Positions 10,762 to 23,859 of a DNA stretch of 64,000 bases are shown one piece after another. The DNA is from Channa striata (Eukaryota; Chordata; Actinopteri; Anabantiformes; Channidae): positions 1,105,501 through 1,169,500 of the forward strand of contig CM065175.1 of NCBI GenBank assembly GCA_033026295.1. The letters are read 5' to 3'. The notes under the pieces are model-generated. The model saw nothing but the letters and a program-made list of their open reading frames with translations. It searched no databases and had not been told where the DNA came from. Each line of letters opens with the position of its first letter. Position 1 is the stretch's first letter. The translations under genes and the position numbers were made by a program.

Positions 10762-12185
10762 ATGAGGAATCAATCATTCAGGGTGAACCACCCGTCCGAC
10801 AATTCCTTGGTAACCTCACTGAAAAGGGGGATTACACAAAAGCCTTATTTAGTAGTGACGCTGGAAAACACAGTAAGACACGAAGCTCTCCTTGACACAG
10901 CTGCAGATATCACTTTGATGTCGATTGCATTGTTTAACAGACTGAAAACAATAATGCATCAGAAAGGCAAAAATCTTAAACTACATCTTTGCTCTTTTAA
11001 CATTCAACCTTACACACCAGAGGGACCACTCTTACACATATAGCTTCGATCCATTGGTCTATTGGACCAATTGGTCCACCCACTTTATGTGTCCCTTCCC
11101 CTTACTGATAGGCAAGGACCTAATTAACCGCTTGGAACCTGTAATTGACTTCAAGCATTCCCGGATAAGGGCACAGAACCGTAACCCTTTGCCCTGTCTC
11201 CATCAACAGCTTGTGATGGCAGATACATTGGCCAACAACAGCGCCACCCTGTGCACACCCTGGACATTTATTGCCCACCCATGGCATTTGTGTGATGCCT
11301 CATGCTCAATTCCGCAATGGCTACTCCTGCCGCTGCCACCATGTCACCTTCCTTCACTGAGCATGACCTCCTGGGATCCAGCCATTCGGACTATGATCCT
11401 GCACCTGTCTGCACCTTTGGTTCACCGCATTTCGGATTCTGACCTTGATTGTGTCCCTGACTTGACTCACCTTTACCACAATCGCACATCCCTGCGCATT
11501 GTTAAGGGCCTTCTCATGTATGTCTCCAAACCCTCACTTCTCCTTTGGTCGTGGTGCCTTGAGCCAAAGGGGGTAATAATAACACAGGCCCATGAAGCTT
11601 CATGCGCAGAACACAGAGGAGTCAGAGCTACATGCAATGCACTCCAAAAAGTGGCTTACTGGCCACAAATGAGGAGAGATGTCGCAAACCATGTCAGAAA
11701 CTGTTTGGTTTGTCTGCAATTTCGCCAGTTCACCTAGTCCACCAGACCCTTTACAGGTATTTCCTTCTCTTGGTCTCGCGACAGCAAATACTACACATCA
11801 GTACAGGGCTGATGTGAACAAACAGCCCGAAAGCACTTTTGCTTTTGCCCAGAAGCACTTGGACAAAGGTGTGGAAGGCCGTAAAACCTGCTATGATCAC
11901 AAAGCTTCCTACCAAGATTTCCAGGTGGGGAATCAAGTGTGGTACTGCATCTCTGCCCAACCAACCTGGAAAAGAAATGCAAAACCAGAGAAGCTCAGCC
12001 GGAAGCTTCGCCCACATTGGTCAGGCCCATACCTGATCAAAGACAAACTTTCACCTGTGACCTACCAAATAAAAATCAACAAAGGTCAGGTGGAACCTAC
12101 ATTTAAATGGGTTCACCAAAATCAGATTGAGCTGCACAAGCCCTTCATGGGACTTGTTGAGCACAAATCTAACCCAAACCACTAA
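10762..12185 (+). pseudogene. LTR-retroelement pol relic, unit 5
   Basis: The protease frame (10762-11043) is open. A second frame of 227 codons (11054-11737) runs from the protease end through the pre-integrase segment and the whole H2C2 finger, the longest such stretch among the units. The integrase tail follows in another frame (11679-12185). Confidence 0.87.
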
Positions 12186-13142
12186 ATTAGAACCCAGCTC
12201 GAGGTATGACCACAAAAGAATGGAGTCCTCATGAACGCTGAGTTCCCCTTAGGTCCAAATTTACTATAAGAATAAAACTAAAATCTTAGAGCCAAACATA
12301 ACTTGTTTTTGTTTGTTTTTATTCTTCTTTTTAATTTTTTTTACTAGTGGGGGACATGAAATGAGAGTGTCCTACAGGTTCCTGCCCACCTCATCATGCA
12401 TGCTTGGATGTAGTTCAGGATGACTGTCCATCTGCGTGGGACCCACGTGAACTAGTGGGGGATATGTAGCATCCAGAGACAGAGTTTAAGCATAGTATGA
12501 GATTTTGGGCTGAATCAAAAGAGAAATCTATACTTGACTTTGTGTGATTAAACCGAACAAAGGATTTCATTTGATCTAGAGGAGGGACTAACTCTGCCCT
12601 CCACGGTAAATTTGAATCTAGCAGCGACGCCTCATAATCTTGGCGAGGCTCCAGGATAAAAAATGAAGTTAAAATTCTTTTGTTAGTGTTCCAGCTCACT
12701 TCCAGTTCGAGCTTTTAAACAACTTCAGAATTCCATCCTGAAGCAAAAATTACTTTTTGCCGTTAATTCTCTCGTTCAACCTTTTCAAAGTAATTTTAAA
12801 GCGCGCACGTCTTTCCTGCCTATTTCTGTCTTTGTTAGTCATTTTTGACGATGGGAAATCCAAGACAAATTTAAATTTTTGTTTTGTACGAACAGAGAGA
12901 GACACTCCAACTCTTCTAGCCGAAGCTCACCGAGATTTTTATTCAATATAAAATGTTCCTTATTTTAAATAATTTCAACAGTGACTATGGCAAGTTTAGC
13001 CAGTAATCGTCCGCTCTGTCAAACACACAGGTAAGTATTTCAACGACTACTGTGGCCTGACCGCAAGGGAGCCGAGAAGGCACAGGTGAGCTTTCTCGTT
13101 GAGGTGGAGTGTTCATGTCATCATCAACAAGAACGAGTAGCA

Positions 13143-13215
13143 TGTTTCTGCCTGGTGTCGAACCAGGGACCTTTCGCGTGTTAGGCGAACGTGATAACCA
13201 CTACACTACAGAAAC
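13143..13215 (-). tRNA. tRNA-Val (AAC), unit 6
   Basis: Identical body, anticodon AAC. The flank abutting the tRNA 3' end is the most changed of all copies (gagtagca instead of gagaggcc), while the tRNA itself is untouched. Confidence 0.96.
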
Positions 13216-13382
13216 TGCACAAATGCACCTTTACTTTCAACGGGTAGCATCTCAGCACAGAGAAGCACATAGTCATGGTTGGTTAACTCCATGGGGCTTT
13301 CAAACTGCAGAAAGTGGGAACCATAAAAGTTTTTAAAATGCTGTTTCAAGGTAACGTTTTAGCTCTAACGAGTCCCCCGATA

Positions 13383-14804
13383 ATGAGGAATCAATCATTC
13401 AGGGTGAACCACCCGTCCGACAATTCCTTGGTAACCTCACTGAAAAGGGGGATTACACAAAAGCCTTATTTAGTAGTGACGCTGGAAAACACAGTAAGAC
13501 ACGAAGCTCTCCTTGACACAGCTGCAGATATCACTTTGATGTCGATTGCATTGTTTAACAGACTGAAAACAATAATGCATCAGAAAGGCAAAAATCTTAA
13601 ACTACATCTTTGCTCTTTTAACATTCAACCTTACACACCAGAGGGACCACTCTTACACATATAGCTTCGATCCATTGGTCTATTGGACCAATTGGTCCAC
13701 CCACTTTATGTGTCCCTTCCCTTACTGATAGGCAAGGACCTAATTAACCGCTTGGAACCTGTAATTGACTTCAAGCATTCCCGGATAAGGGCACAGAACC
13801 GTAACCCTTTGCCCTTTCTCCATCAACAGCTTGTGATGGCAGATACATTGGCCAACAACAGCGCCACCCTGTGCACACCCTGGACATTTATTGCCCACCC
13901 ATGGCATTTGTGTGATGCCTCATGTCAATTCCGCAATGGCTACTCCTGCCGCTGCCACCATGTCACCTTCCTTCACTGAGCATGACCTCCTGGGATCCAG
14001 CCATTCGGACTATGATCCTGCACCTGTCTGCACCTTTGGTTCACCGCATTTCGATTCTGACCTTGATTGTGTCCCTGACTTGACTCACCTTTACCACAAT
14101 CGCACATCCCTGCGCATTGTTAAGGGCCTTCTCATGTATGTCTCCAAACCCTCACTTCTCCTTTGGTCGTGGTGCCTTGAGCCAAAGGGGGGTAATAATA
14201 ACACAGGCCCATGAAGCTTCATGCGCAGAACACAGAGGAGTCAGAGCTACATGCAATGCACTCCAAAAAGTGGCTTACTGGCCACAAATGAGGAGAGATG
14301 TCGCAAACCATGTCAGAAACTGTTTGGTTTGTCTGCAATTTCGCCAGTTCACCTAGTCCACCAGACCCTTTACAGGTATTTCCTTCTCTTGGTCTCGCGA
14401 CAGCAAATACTACACATCAGTACAGGGCTGATGTGAACAAACAGCCCGAAAGCACTTTTGCTTTTGCCCAGAAGCACTTGGACAAAGGTGTGGAAGGCCG
14501 TAAAACCTGCTATGATCACAAAGCTTCCTACCAAGATTTCCAGGTGGGGAATCAAGTGTGGTACTGCATCTCTGCCCAACCAACCTGGAAAAGAAATGCA
14601 AAACCAGAGAAGCTCAGCCGGAAGCTTCGCCCACATTGGTCAGGCCCATACCTGATCACAGACAAACTTTCACCTGTGACCTACCAAATAAAAATCAACA
14701 AAGGTCAGGTGGAGCCTACATTTAAATGGGTTCACTAAAATCAGATTGAGCTGCACAAGCCCTTCATGGGACTTGTTGAGCACAAATCTAACCCAAACCA
14801 CTAA
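13383..14804 (+). pseudogene. LTR-retroelement pol relic, unit 6
   Basis: The protease frame is open to 13664 and extends 23 codons upstream of the usual ATG. This is the first unit in which the tail codon CAC-CAA becomes CAC-TAA (near 14736), ending the integrase tail about 22 codons early. A one-base loss near 13924 shifts the pre-integrase frame. Confidence 0.86.
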
Positions 14805-15754
14805 ATTAGAACCCAGCTCGAGGTATGACCACAAAAAAATGGAGTCCTCATGAACGCTGAGTTCCCCTTAGGTCCAAATTTACTATAAGAATAAAACTAA
14901 AATCTTAGAGCCAAACATAACTTGTTTGTTTGTTTTTATTCTTCTTTTTAATTTTTTTTTACTAGTGGGGACATGAAATGAGAGTGTCCTACAGGTTCCT
15001 GCCCACCTCATCATGCATGCTTGGATGTAGTTCAGGATGACTGTCCATCTGCGTGGGACCCACGTGAACTAGTGGGGATATGTAGCATCCAGAGACAGAG
15101 TTTAAGCATAGTATGAGATTTTGGGCTGAATCAAAAGAGAAATCTATACTTGACTTTGTGTGATTAAACCGAACAAAGGATTTCATTTGATCTAGAGGAG
15201 GGACTAACTCTGCCCTCCACGGTAAATTTGAATCTAGCAGCGACGCCTCATAATCTTGGCGAGGCTCCAGGATAAAAATGAAGTTAAAATTCTTTTGTTA
15301 GTGTTCCAGCTCACTTCCAGTTCGAGCTTTTAAACAACTTCAGAATTCCATCCTGAAGCAAAAATTACTTTTTGCCATTAATTCTCTCGTTCAACCTTTT
15401 CAAAGTAATTTTAAAGCGCACGTCTTTCCTGCCTATTTCTGTCTTTGTTAGTCATTTTTGACGATGGGAAATCCAAGACAAATTTAAATTTTTGTTTTGT
15501 ACGAACAGAGAGAGACACTCCAACTCTTCTAGCCAAAGCTCACCGAGATTTTTATTCAATATAAAATGTTCCTTATTTTAAATAATTTCAACAGTGACTA
15601 TGGCAAGTTTAGCCAGTAATCGTCCGCTCTGTCAAACACACAGGTAAGTATTTCAACGACTACTGTGGCCTGACCGCAAGAGAGCCGAGAAGGCACAGGT
15701 GAGCTTTCTCATTGAGGTGGAGTGTTCATGTCATCATCAACAAGAACGAGAGCC

Positions 15755-15827
15755 TGTTTCTGCCTGGTGTCGAACCAGGGACCTTTCGCGTGTGAGGCGA
15801 ACGTGATAACCACTACACTACAGAAAC
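15755..15827 (-). tRNA. tRNA-Val (CAC), unit 7
   Basis: First copy with the wobble substitution. The anticodon loop reads CTCACAC, so the anticodon is CAC and decodes GUG. All other tRNA positions equal those of the AAC copies, and stems are unaffected because the change is in the loop. Confidence 0.95.
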
Positions 15828-15992
15828 TGCACAAATGCACCTTTACTTTCAACGGGTAGCATCTCAGCACAGAGAAGCACATAGTCATGGTTGGTTAACT
15901 CCATGGGGCTTTCAAACTGCAGAAAGTGGGAACCATAAAAGTTTTAAAATGCTGTTTCAAGGAAACGTTTTAGCTCTAACGAGTCCCCGATA

Positions 15993-17425
15993 ATGAGGAA
16001 TCAATCATTCAGGGTGAACCACCCGTCCGACAATTCCTTGGTAACCTCACTGAAAAGGGGGATTACACAAAAGCCTTATTTAGTAGTGACGCTGGAAAAC
16101 ACAGTAAGACACGAAGCTCTCCTTGACACAGCTGCAGATATCACTTTGATGTCGATTGCATTGTTTAACAGACTGAAAACAATAATGCATCAGAAAGGCA
16201 AAAATCTTAAACTACATCTTTGCTCTTTTAACATTCAACCTTACACACCAGAGGGACCACTCTTACACATATAGCTTCGATCCATTGGTCTATTGGACCA
16301 ATTGGTCCACCCACTTTATGTGTCCCTTCCCCTTACTGATAGGCAAGGACCTAATTAACCGCTTGGAACCTGTAATTGACTTCAAGCATTCCCGGATATG
16401 GGCACAGAACCGTAACCCTTTGCCCTTTCTCCATCAACAGCTTGTGATGGCAGATACATTGGCCAACAACAGCGCCACCCTGTGCACACCCTGGACATTT
16501 ATTGCCCACCCATGGCATTTGTGTGATGCCTCATGCTCAATTCCGCAATGGCTACTCCTGCCGCTGCCACCATGTCACCTTCCTTCACTGAGCATGACCT
16601 CCTCCAATCCTGGGATCCAGCCATTCGGACTATGATCCTGCACCTGTCTGCACCTTTGGTTCACCGCATTTCGGATTCTGACCTTGATTGTGTCCCTGAC
16701 TTGACTCACCTTTACCACAATCGCACATCCCTGCGCATTGTTAAGGGCCTTCTCATGTATGTCTCCAAAACCCTCACTTCTCCTTTGGTCGTGGTGCCTT
16801 GAGCCAAAGGGGGTAATAATAACACAGGCCCATGAAGCTTCATGCGCAGAACACAGAGGAGTCAGAGCTACATGCAATGCACTCCAAAAAGTGGCTTACT
16901 GGCCACAAATGAGGAGAGATGTCGCAAACCATGTCAGAAACTGTTTGGTTTGTCTGCAATTTCGCCAGTTCACCTAGTCCACCAGACCCTTTACAGGTAT
17001 TTCCTTCTCTTGGTCTCGCGACAGCAAATACTACACATCAGTACAGGGCTGATGTGAACAAACAGCCCGAAAGCACTTTTGCTTTTGCCCAGAAGCACTT
17101 GGACAAAGGTGTGGAAGGCCGTAAAACCTGCTATGATCACAAAGCTTCCTACCAAGATTTCCAGGTGGGGAATCAAGTGTGGTACTGCATCTCTGCCCAA
17201 CCAACCTGGAAAAGAAATGCAAAACCAGAGAAGCTCAGCCGGAAGCTTCGCCCACATTGGTCAGGCCCATACCTGATCACAGACAAACTTTCACCTGTGA
17301 CCTACCAAATAAAAATCAACAAAGGTCAGGTGGAGCCTACATTTAAATGGGTTCACTAAAATCAGATTGAGCTGCACAAGCCCTTCATGGGACTTGTTGA
17401 GCACAAATCTAACCCAAACCACTAA
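15993..17425 (+). pseudogene. LTR-retroelement pol relic, unit 7
   Basis: The protease frame (15993-16274) is open. It carries an extra 8-bp segment (tccaatcc, about 16604-16611) absent from units 1-6, and the early TAA in the integrase tail near 17357. Confidence 0.86.
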
Positions 17426-18376
17426 ATTAGAACCCAGCTCGAGGTATGACCACAAAAAATGGAGTCCTCATGAACGCTGAGTTCCCCTTAGGTCCAAATT
17501 TACTATAAGAATAAAACTAAAATCTTAGAGCCAAACATAACTTGTTTTTGTTTGTTTTTATTCTTCTTTTTAATTTTTTTTACTAGTGGGGGACATGAAA
17601 TGAGAGTGTCCTACAGGTTCCTGCCCACCTCATCATGCATGCTTGGATGTAGTTCAGGATGACTGTCCATCTGCGTGGGACCCACGTGAACTAGTGGGGA
17701 TATGTAGCATCCAGAGACAGAGTTTAAGCATAGTATGAGATTTTGGGCTGAATCAAAAGAGAAATCTATACTTGACTTTGTGTGATTAAACCGAACAAAG
17801 GATTTCATTTGATCTAGAGGAGGGACTAACTCTGCCCTCCACGGTAAATTTGAATCTAGCAGCGACGCCTCATAATCTTGGCGAGGCTCCAGGATAAAAA
17901 TGAAGTTAAAATTCTTTTGTTAGTGTTCCAGCTCACTTCCAGTTCGAGCTTTTAAACAACTTCAGAATTCCATCCTGAAGCAAAAATTACTTTTTGCCAT
18001 TAATTCTCTCGTTCAACCTTTTCAAAGTAATTTTAAAGCGCACGCCTTTCCTGCCTATTTCTGTCTTTGTTAGTCATTTTTGACGATGGGAAATCCAAGA
18101 CAAATTTAAATTTTTGTTTTGTACGAACAGAGAGAGACACTCCAACTCTTCTAGCCAAAGCTCACCGAGATTTTTATTCAATATAAAATGTTCCTTATTT
18201 TAAATAATTTCAACAGTGACTATGGCAAGTTTAGCCAGTAATCGTCCGCTCTGTCAAACACACAGGTAAGTATTTCAACGACTACTGTGGCCTGACCGCA
18301 AGAGAGCCGAGAAGGCACAGGTGAGCTTTCTCATTGAGGTGGAGTGTTCATGTCATCATCAACAAGAACGAGAGCC

Positions 18377-18449
18377 TGTTTCTGCCTGGTGTCGAACCAG
18401 GGACCTTTCGCGTGTTAGGCGAACGTGATAACCACTACACTACAGAAAC
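18377..18449 (-). tRNA. tRNA-Val (AAC), unit 8
   Basis: Identical body with anticodon AAC, lying between CAC copies, so the two isoacceptors are interleaved rather than in two blocks. Confidence 0.96.
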
Positions 18450-18615
18450 TGCACAAATGCACCTTTACTTTCAACGGGTAGCATCTCAGCACAGAGAAGC
18501 ACATAGTCATGGTTGGTTAACTCCATGGGGCTTTCAAACTGCAGAAAGTGGGAACCATAAAAGTTTTAAAATGCTGTTTCAAGGTAAACGTTTTAGCTCT
18601 AACGAGTCCCCGATA

Positions 18616-20046
18616 ATGAGGAATCAATCATTCAGGGTGAACCACCCGTCCGACAATTCCTTGGTAACCTCACTGAAAAGGGGGATTACACAAAAGCCTT
18701 ATTTAGTAGTGACGCTGGAAAACACAGTAAGACACGAAGCTCTCCTTGACACAGCTGCAGATATCACTTTGATGTCGATTGCATTGTTTAACAGACTGAA
18801 AACAATAATGCATCAGAAAGGCAAAAATCTTAAACTACATCTTTGCTCTTTTAACATTCAACCTTACACACCAGAGGGACCACTCTTACACATATAGCTT
18901 CGATCCATTGGTCTAGTGGACCAATTGGTCCACCCACTTTATGTGTCCCTTCCCCTTACTGATAGGCAAGGACCTAATTAACCGCTTGGAACCTGTAATT
19001 GACTTCAAGCATTCCCGGATATGGGCACAGAACCGTAACCCTTTGCCCTTTCTCCATCAACAGCTTGTGATGGCAGATACATTGGCCAACAACAGCGCCA
19101 CCCTGTGCACACCCTGGACATTTATTGCCCACCCATGGCATTTGTGTGATGCCTCATGCTCAATTCCGCAATGGCTACTCCTGCCGCTGCCACCATGTCA
19201 CCTTCCTTCACTGAGCATGACCTCCTCCAATCCTGGGATCCAGCCATTCGGACTATGATCCTGCACCTGTCTGCACCTTTGGTTCACCGCATTTCGGATT
19301 CTGACCTTGATTGTGTCCCTGACTTGACTCACCTTTACCACAATCGCACATCCCTGCGCATTGTTAAGGGCCTTCTCATGTATGTCTCCAAACCCTCACT
19401 TCTCCTTTGGTCGTGGTGCCTTGAGCCAAAAGGGGGTAATAATAACACAGGCCCATGAAGCTTCATGCGCAGAACACAGAGGAGTCAGAGCTACATGCAA
19501 TGCACTCCAAAAAGTGGCTTACTGGCCACAAATGAGGAGAGATGTCGCAAACCATGTCAGAAACTGTTTGGTTTGTCTGCAATTTCGGCCAGTTCACCTA
19601 GTCCACCAGACCCTTTACAGGTATTTCCTTCTCTTGGTCTCGCGACAGCAAATACTACACATCAGTACAGGGCTGATGTGAACAAACAGCCCGAAAGCAC
19701 TTTTGCTTTTGCCCAGAAGCACTTGGACAAAGGTGTGGAAGGCCGAAACCTGCTATGATCACAAAGCTTCCTACCAAGATTTCCAGGTGGGGAATCAAGT
19801 GTGGTACTGCATCTCTGCCCAACCAACCTGGAAAAGAAATGCAAAACCAGAGAAGCTCAGCCGAAGCTTCGCCCACATTGGTCAGGCCCATACCTGATCA
19901 CAGACAAACTTTCACCTGTGACCTACCAAATAAAAATCAACAAAGGTCAGGTGGAGCCTACATTTAAATGGGTTCACTAAAATCAGATTGAGCTGCACAA
20001 GCCCTTCATGGGACTTGTTGAGCACAAATCTAACCCAAACCACTAA
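18616..20046 (+). pseudogene. LTR-retroelement pol relic, unit 8
   Basis: The protease frame is open to 18897. Indels in the spacer fuse it with the frame running antisense through the tRNA gene (18334-18897), which looks accidental. Losses near 19746 and 19863 break the integrase tail, and the early TAA is present. Confidence 0.86.
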
Positions 20047-20992
20047 ATTAGAACCCAGCTCGAGGTATGACCACAAAAAATGGAGTCCTCATGAACGCTG
20101 AGTTCCCCTTAGGTCCAAATTTACTATAAGAATAAAACTAAAATCTTAGAGCCAAACATAACTTGTTTTTGTTTGTTTTTATTCTTCTTTTTAATTTTTT
20201 TACTAGTGGGGACATGAAATGAGAGTGTCCTACAGGTTCCTGCCCACCTCATCATGCATGCTTGGATGTAGTTCAGGATGACTGTCCATCTGCGTGGGAC
20301 CCACGTGAACTAGTGGGGATATGTAGCATCCAGAGACAGAGTTTAAGCATAGTATGAGATTTTGGGCTGAATCAAAAGAGAAATCTATACTTGACTTTGT
20401 GTGATTAAACCGAACAAAGGATTTCATTTGATCTAGAGAGGGACTAACTCTGCCCTCCACGGTAAATTTGAATCTAGCAGCGACGCCTCATAATCTTGGC
20501 GAGGCTCCAGGATAAAAATGAAGTTAAAATTCTTTTGTTAGTGTTCCAGCTCACTTCCAGTTCGAGCTTTTAAACAACTTCAGAATTCCATCCTGAAGCA
20601 AAAATTACTTTTTGCCATTAATTCTCTCGTTCAACCTTTTCAAAGTAATTTTAAAGCGCACGCGTCTTTCCTGCCTATTTCTGTCTTTGTTAGTCATTTT
20701 TGACGATGGGAAATCCAAGACAAATTTAAATTTTTGTTTTGTACGAACAGAGAGAGACACTCCAACTCTTCTAGCCAAAGCTCACCGAGATTTTTATTCA
20801 ATATAAAATGTTCCTTATTTTAAATAATTTCAACAGTGACTATGGCAAGTTTAGCCAGTAATCGTCCGCTCTGTCAAACACACAGGTAAGTATTTCAACG
20901 ACTACTGTGGCCTGACCGCAAGAGAGCCGAGAAGGCATGAGCTTTCTCATTGAGGTGGAGTGTTCATGTCATCATCAACAAGAACGAGAGCC

Positions 20993-21065
20993 TGTTTCTG
21001 CCTGGTGTCGAACCAGGGACCTTTCGCGTGTTAGGCGAACGTGATAACCACTACACTACAGAAAC
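20993..21065 (-). tRNA. tRNA-Val (AAC), unit 9
   Basis: Identical body, anticodon AAC. This unit lacks six bases of leader (gaaggcatgagc instead of gaaggcacaggtgagc), about 50 bp beyond the tRNA 3' end. Confidence 0.96.
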
Positions 21066-21231
21066 TGCACAAATGCACCTTTACTTTCAACGGGTAGCAT
21101 CTCAGCACAGAGAAGCACATAGTCATGGTTGGTTAACTCCATGGGGCTTTCAAACTGCAGAAAGTGGGAACCATAAAAGTTCTTAAAATGCTGTTTCAAG
21201 GAAACGTTTTAGCTCTAACGAGTCCCCGATA

Positions 21232-22670
21232 ATGAGGAATCAATCATTCAGGGTGAACCACCCGTCCGACAATTCCTTGGTAACCTCACTGAAAAGGGGG
21301 ATTACACAAAAGCCTTATTTAGTAGTGACGCTGGAAAACACAGTAAGACACGAAGCTCTCCTTGACACAGCTGCAGATATCACTTTGATGTCGATTGCAT
21401 TGTTTAACAGACTGAAAACAATAATGCATCAGAAAGGCAAAAATCTTAAACTACATCTTTGCTCTTTTAACATTCAACCTTACACACCAGAGGGACCACT
21501 CTTACACATATAGCTTCGATCCATTGGTCTAGTGGACCAATTGGTCCACCCACTTTATGTGTCCCTTCCCCTTACTGATAGGCAAGGACCTAATTAACCG
21601 CTTGGAACCTGTAATTGACTTCAAGCATTCCCGGATATGGGCACAGAACCGTAACCCTTTGCCCTTTCTCCATCAACAGCTTGTGATGGCAGATACATTG
21701 GCCAACAACAGCGCCACCCTGTGCACACCCTGGACATTTATTGCCCACCCATGGCATTTGTGTGATGCCTCATGCTCAATTCCGCAATGGCTACTCCTGC
21801 CGCTGCCACCATGTCACCTTCCTTCACTGAGCATGACCTGCTTTATCTCCAATCCTGGGATCCAGCCATTCGGACTATGATCCTGCACCTGTCTGCACCT
21901 TTGGTTCACCGCATTTCGGATTCTGACCTTGATTGTGTCCCTGACTTGACTCACCTTTACCACAATCGCACATCCCTGCGCATTGTTAAGGGCCTTCTCA
22001 TGTATGTCTCCAAACCCTCACTTCTCCTTTGGTCGTGGTGCCTTGAGCCAAAAGGGGGTAATAATAACACAGGCCCATGAAGCTTCATGCGCAGAACACA
22101 GAGGAGTCAGAGCTACATGCAATGCACTCCAAAAAGTGGCTTACTGGCCACAAATGAGGAGAGATGTCGCAAACCATGTCAGAAACTGTTTGGTTTGTCT
22201 GCAATTTCGGCCAGTTCACCTAGTCCACCAGACCCTTTACAGGTATTTCCTTCTCTTGGTCTCGCGACAGCAAATACTACACATCAGTACAGGGCTGATG
22301 TGAACAAACAGCCCGAAAGCACTTTTGCTTTTGCCCAGAAGCACTTGGACAAAGGTGTGGAAGGCCGTAAACCTGCTATGATCACAAAGCTTCCTACCAA
22401 GATTTCCAGGTGGGGAATCAAGTGTGGTACTGCATCTCTGCCCAACCAACCTGGAAAAGAAATGCAAAACCAGAGAAGCTCAGCCGGAAGCTTCGCCCAC
22501 ATTGGTCAGGCCCATACCTGATCACAGACAAACTTTCACCTGTGACCTACCAAATAAAAATCAACAAAGGTCAGGTGGAGCCTACATTTAAATGGGTTCA
22601 CTAAAATCAGATTGAGCTGCACAAGCCCTTCATGGGACTTGTTGAGCACAAATCTAACCCAAACCACTAA
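21232..22670 (+). pseudogene. LTR-retroelement pol relic, unit 9
   Basis: The protease frame (21232-21513) is open. First unit with the long pre-integrase allele (gctttatctccaatcc near 21840). One A is lost at the cgtaaacc site near 22368, and the early TAA is present. Confidence 0.86.
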
Positions 22671-23620
22671 ATTAGAACCCAGCTCGAGGTATGACCACAA
22701 AAAATGGAGTCCTCATGAACGCTGAGTTCCCCTTAGGTCCAAATTTACTATAAGAATAAAACTAAAATCTTAGAGCCAAACATAACTTGTTTTTGTTTGT
22801 TTTTATTCTTCTTTTAATTTTTTTTACTAGTGGGGACATGAAATGAGAGTGTCCTACAGGTTCCTGCCCACCTCATCATGCATGCTTGGATGTAGTTCAG
22901 GATGACTGTCCATCTGCGTGGGACCCACGTGAACTAGTGGGGATATGTAGCATCCAGAGACAGAGTTTAAGCATAGTATGAGATTTTGGGCTGAATCAAA
23001 AGAGAAATCTATACTTGACTTTGTGTGATTAAACCGAACAAAGGATTTCATTTGATCTAGAGGAGGGACTAACTCTGCCCTCCACGGTAAATTTGAATCT
23101 AGCAGCGACGCCTCATAATCTTGGCGAGGCTCCAGGATAAAAATGAAGTTAAAATTCTTTGTTAGTGTTCCAGCTCACTTCCAGTTCGAGCTTTTAAACA
23201 ACTTCAGAATTCCATCCTGAAGCAAAAATTACTTTTTGCCATTAATTCTCTCGTTCAACCTTTTCAAAGTAATTTTAAAGCGCGCACGCCTCTTTCCTGC
23301 CTATTTCTGTCTTTGTTAGTCATTTTTGACGATGGGAAATCCAAGACAAATTTAAATTTTTGTTTTGTACGAACAGAGAGAGACACTCCAACTCTTCTAG
23401 CCAAAGCTCACCGAGATTTTTATTCAATATAAAATGTTCCTTATTTTAAATAATTTCACAGTGACTATGGCAAGTTTAGCCAGTAATCGTCCGCTCTGTC
23501 AAACACACAGGTAAGTATTTCAACGACTACTGTGGCCTGACCGCAAGAGAGCCGAGAAGGCACAGGTGAGCTTTCTCATTGAGGTGGAGTGTTCATGTCA
23601 TCATCAACAAGAACGAAGCC

Positions 23621-23693
23621 TGTTTCTGCCTGGTGTCGAACCAGGGACCTTTCGCGTGTGAGGCGAACGTGATAACCACTACACTACAGAAAC
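23621..23693 (-). tRNA. tRNA-Val (CAC), unit 10
   Basis: Identical body with the CAC anticodon. The left flank is shortened (gaacgaagcc). Confidence 0.95.
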
Positions 23694-23859
23694 TGCACAA
23701 ATGCACCTTTACTTTCAACGGGTAGCATCTCAGCACAGAGAAGCACATAGTCATGGTTGGTTAACTCCATGGGGCTTTCAAACTGCAGAAAGTGGGAACC
23801 ATAAAAGTTCTTAAAATGCTGTTTCAAGGAAACGTTTTAGCTCTAACGAGTCCCCGATA

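Noticed and set aside
18334..18897. 187-codon plus-strand frame running antisense through the tRNA gene into the protease
   Set aside because: It exists only because indels in unit 8 open the spacer; other units stop between the two parts. The tRNA fold explains the conserved portion.
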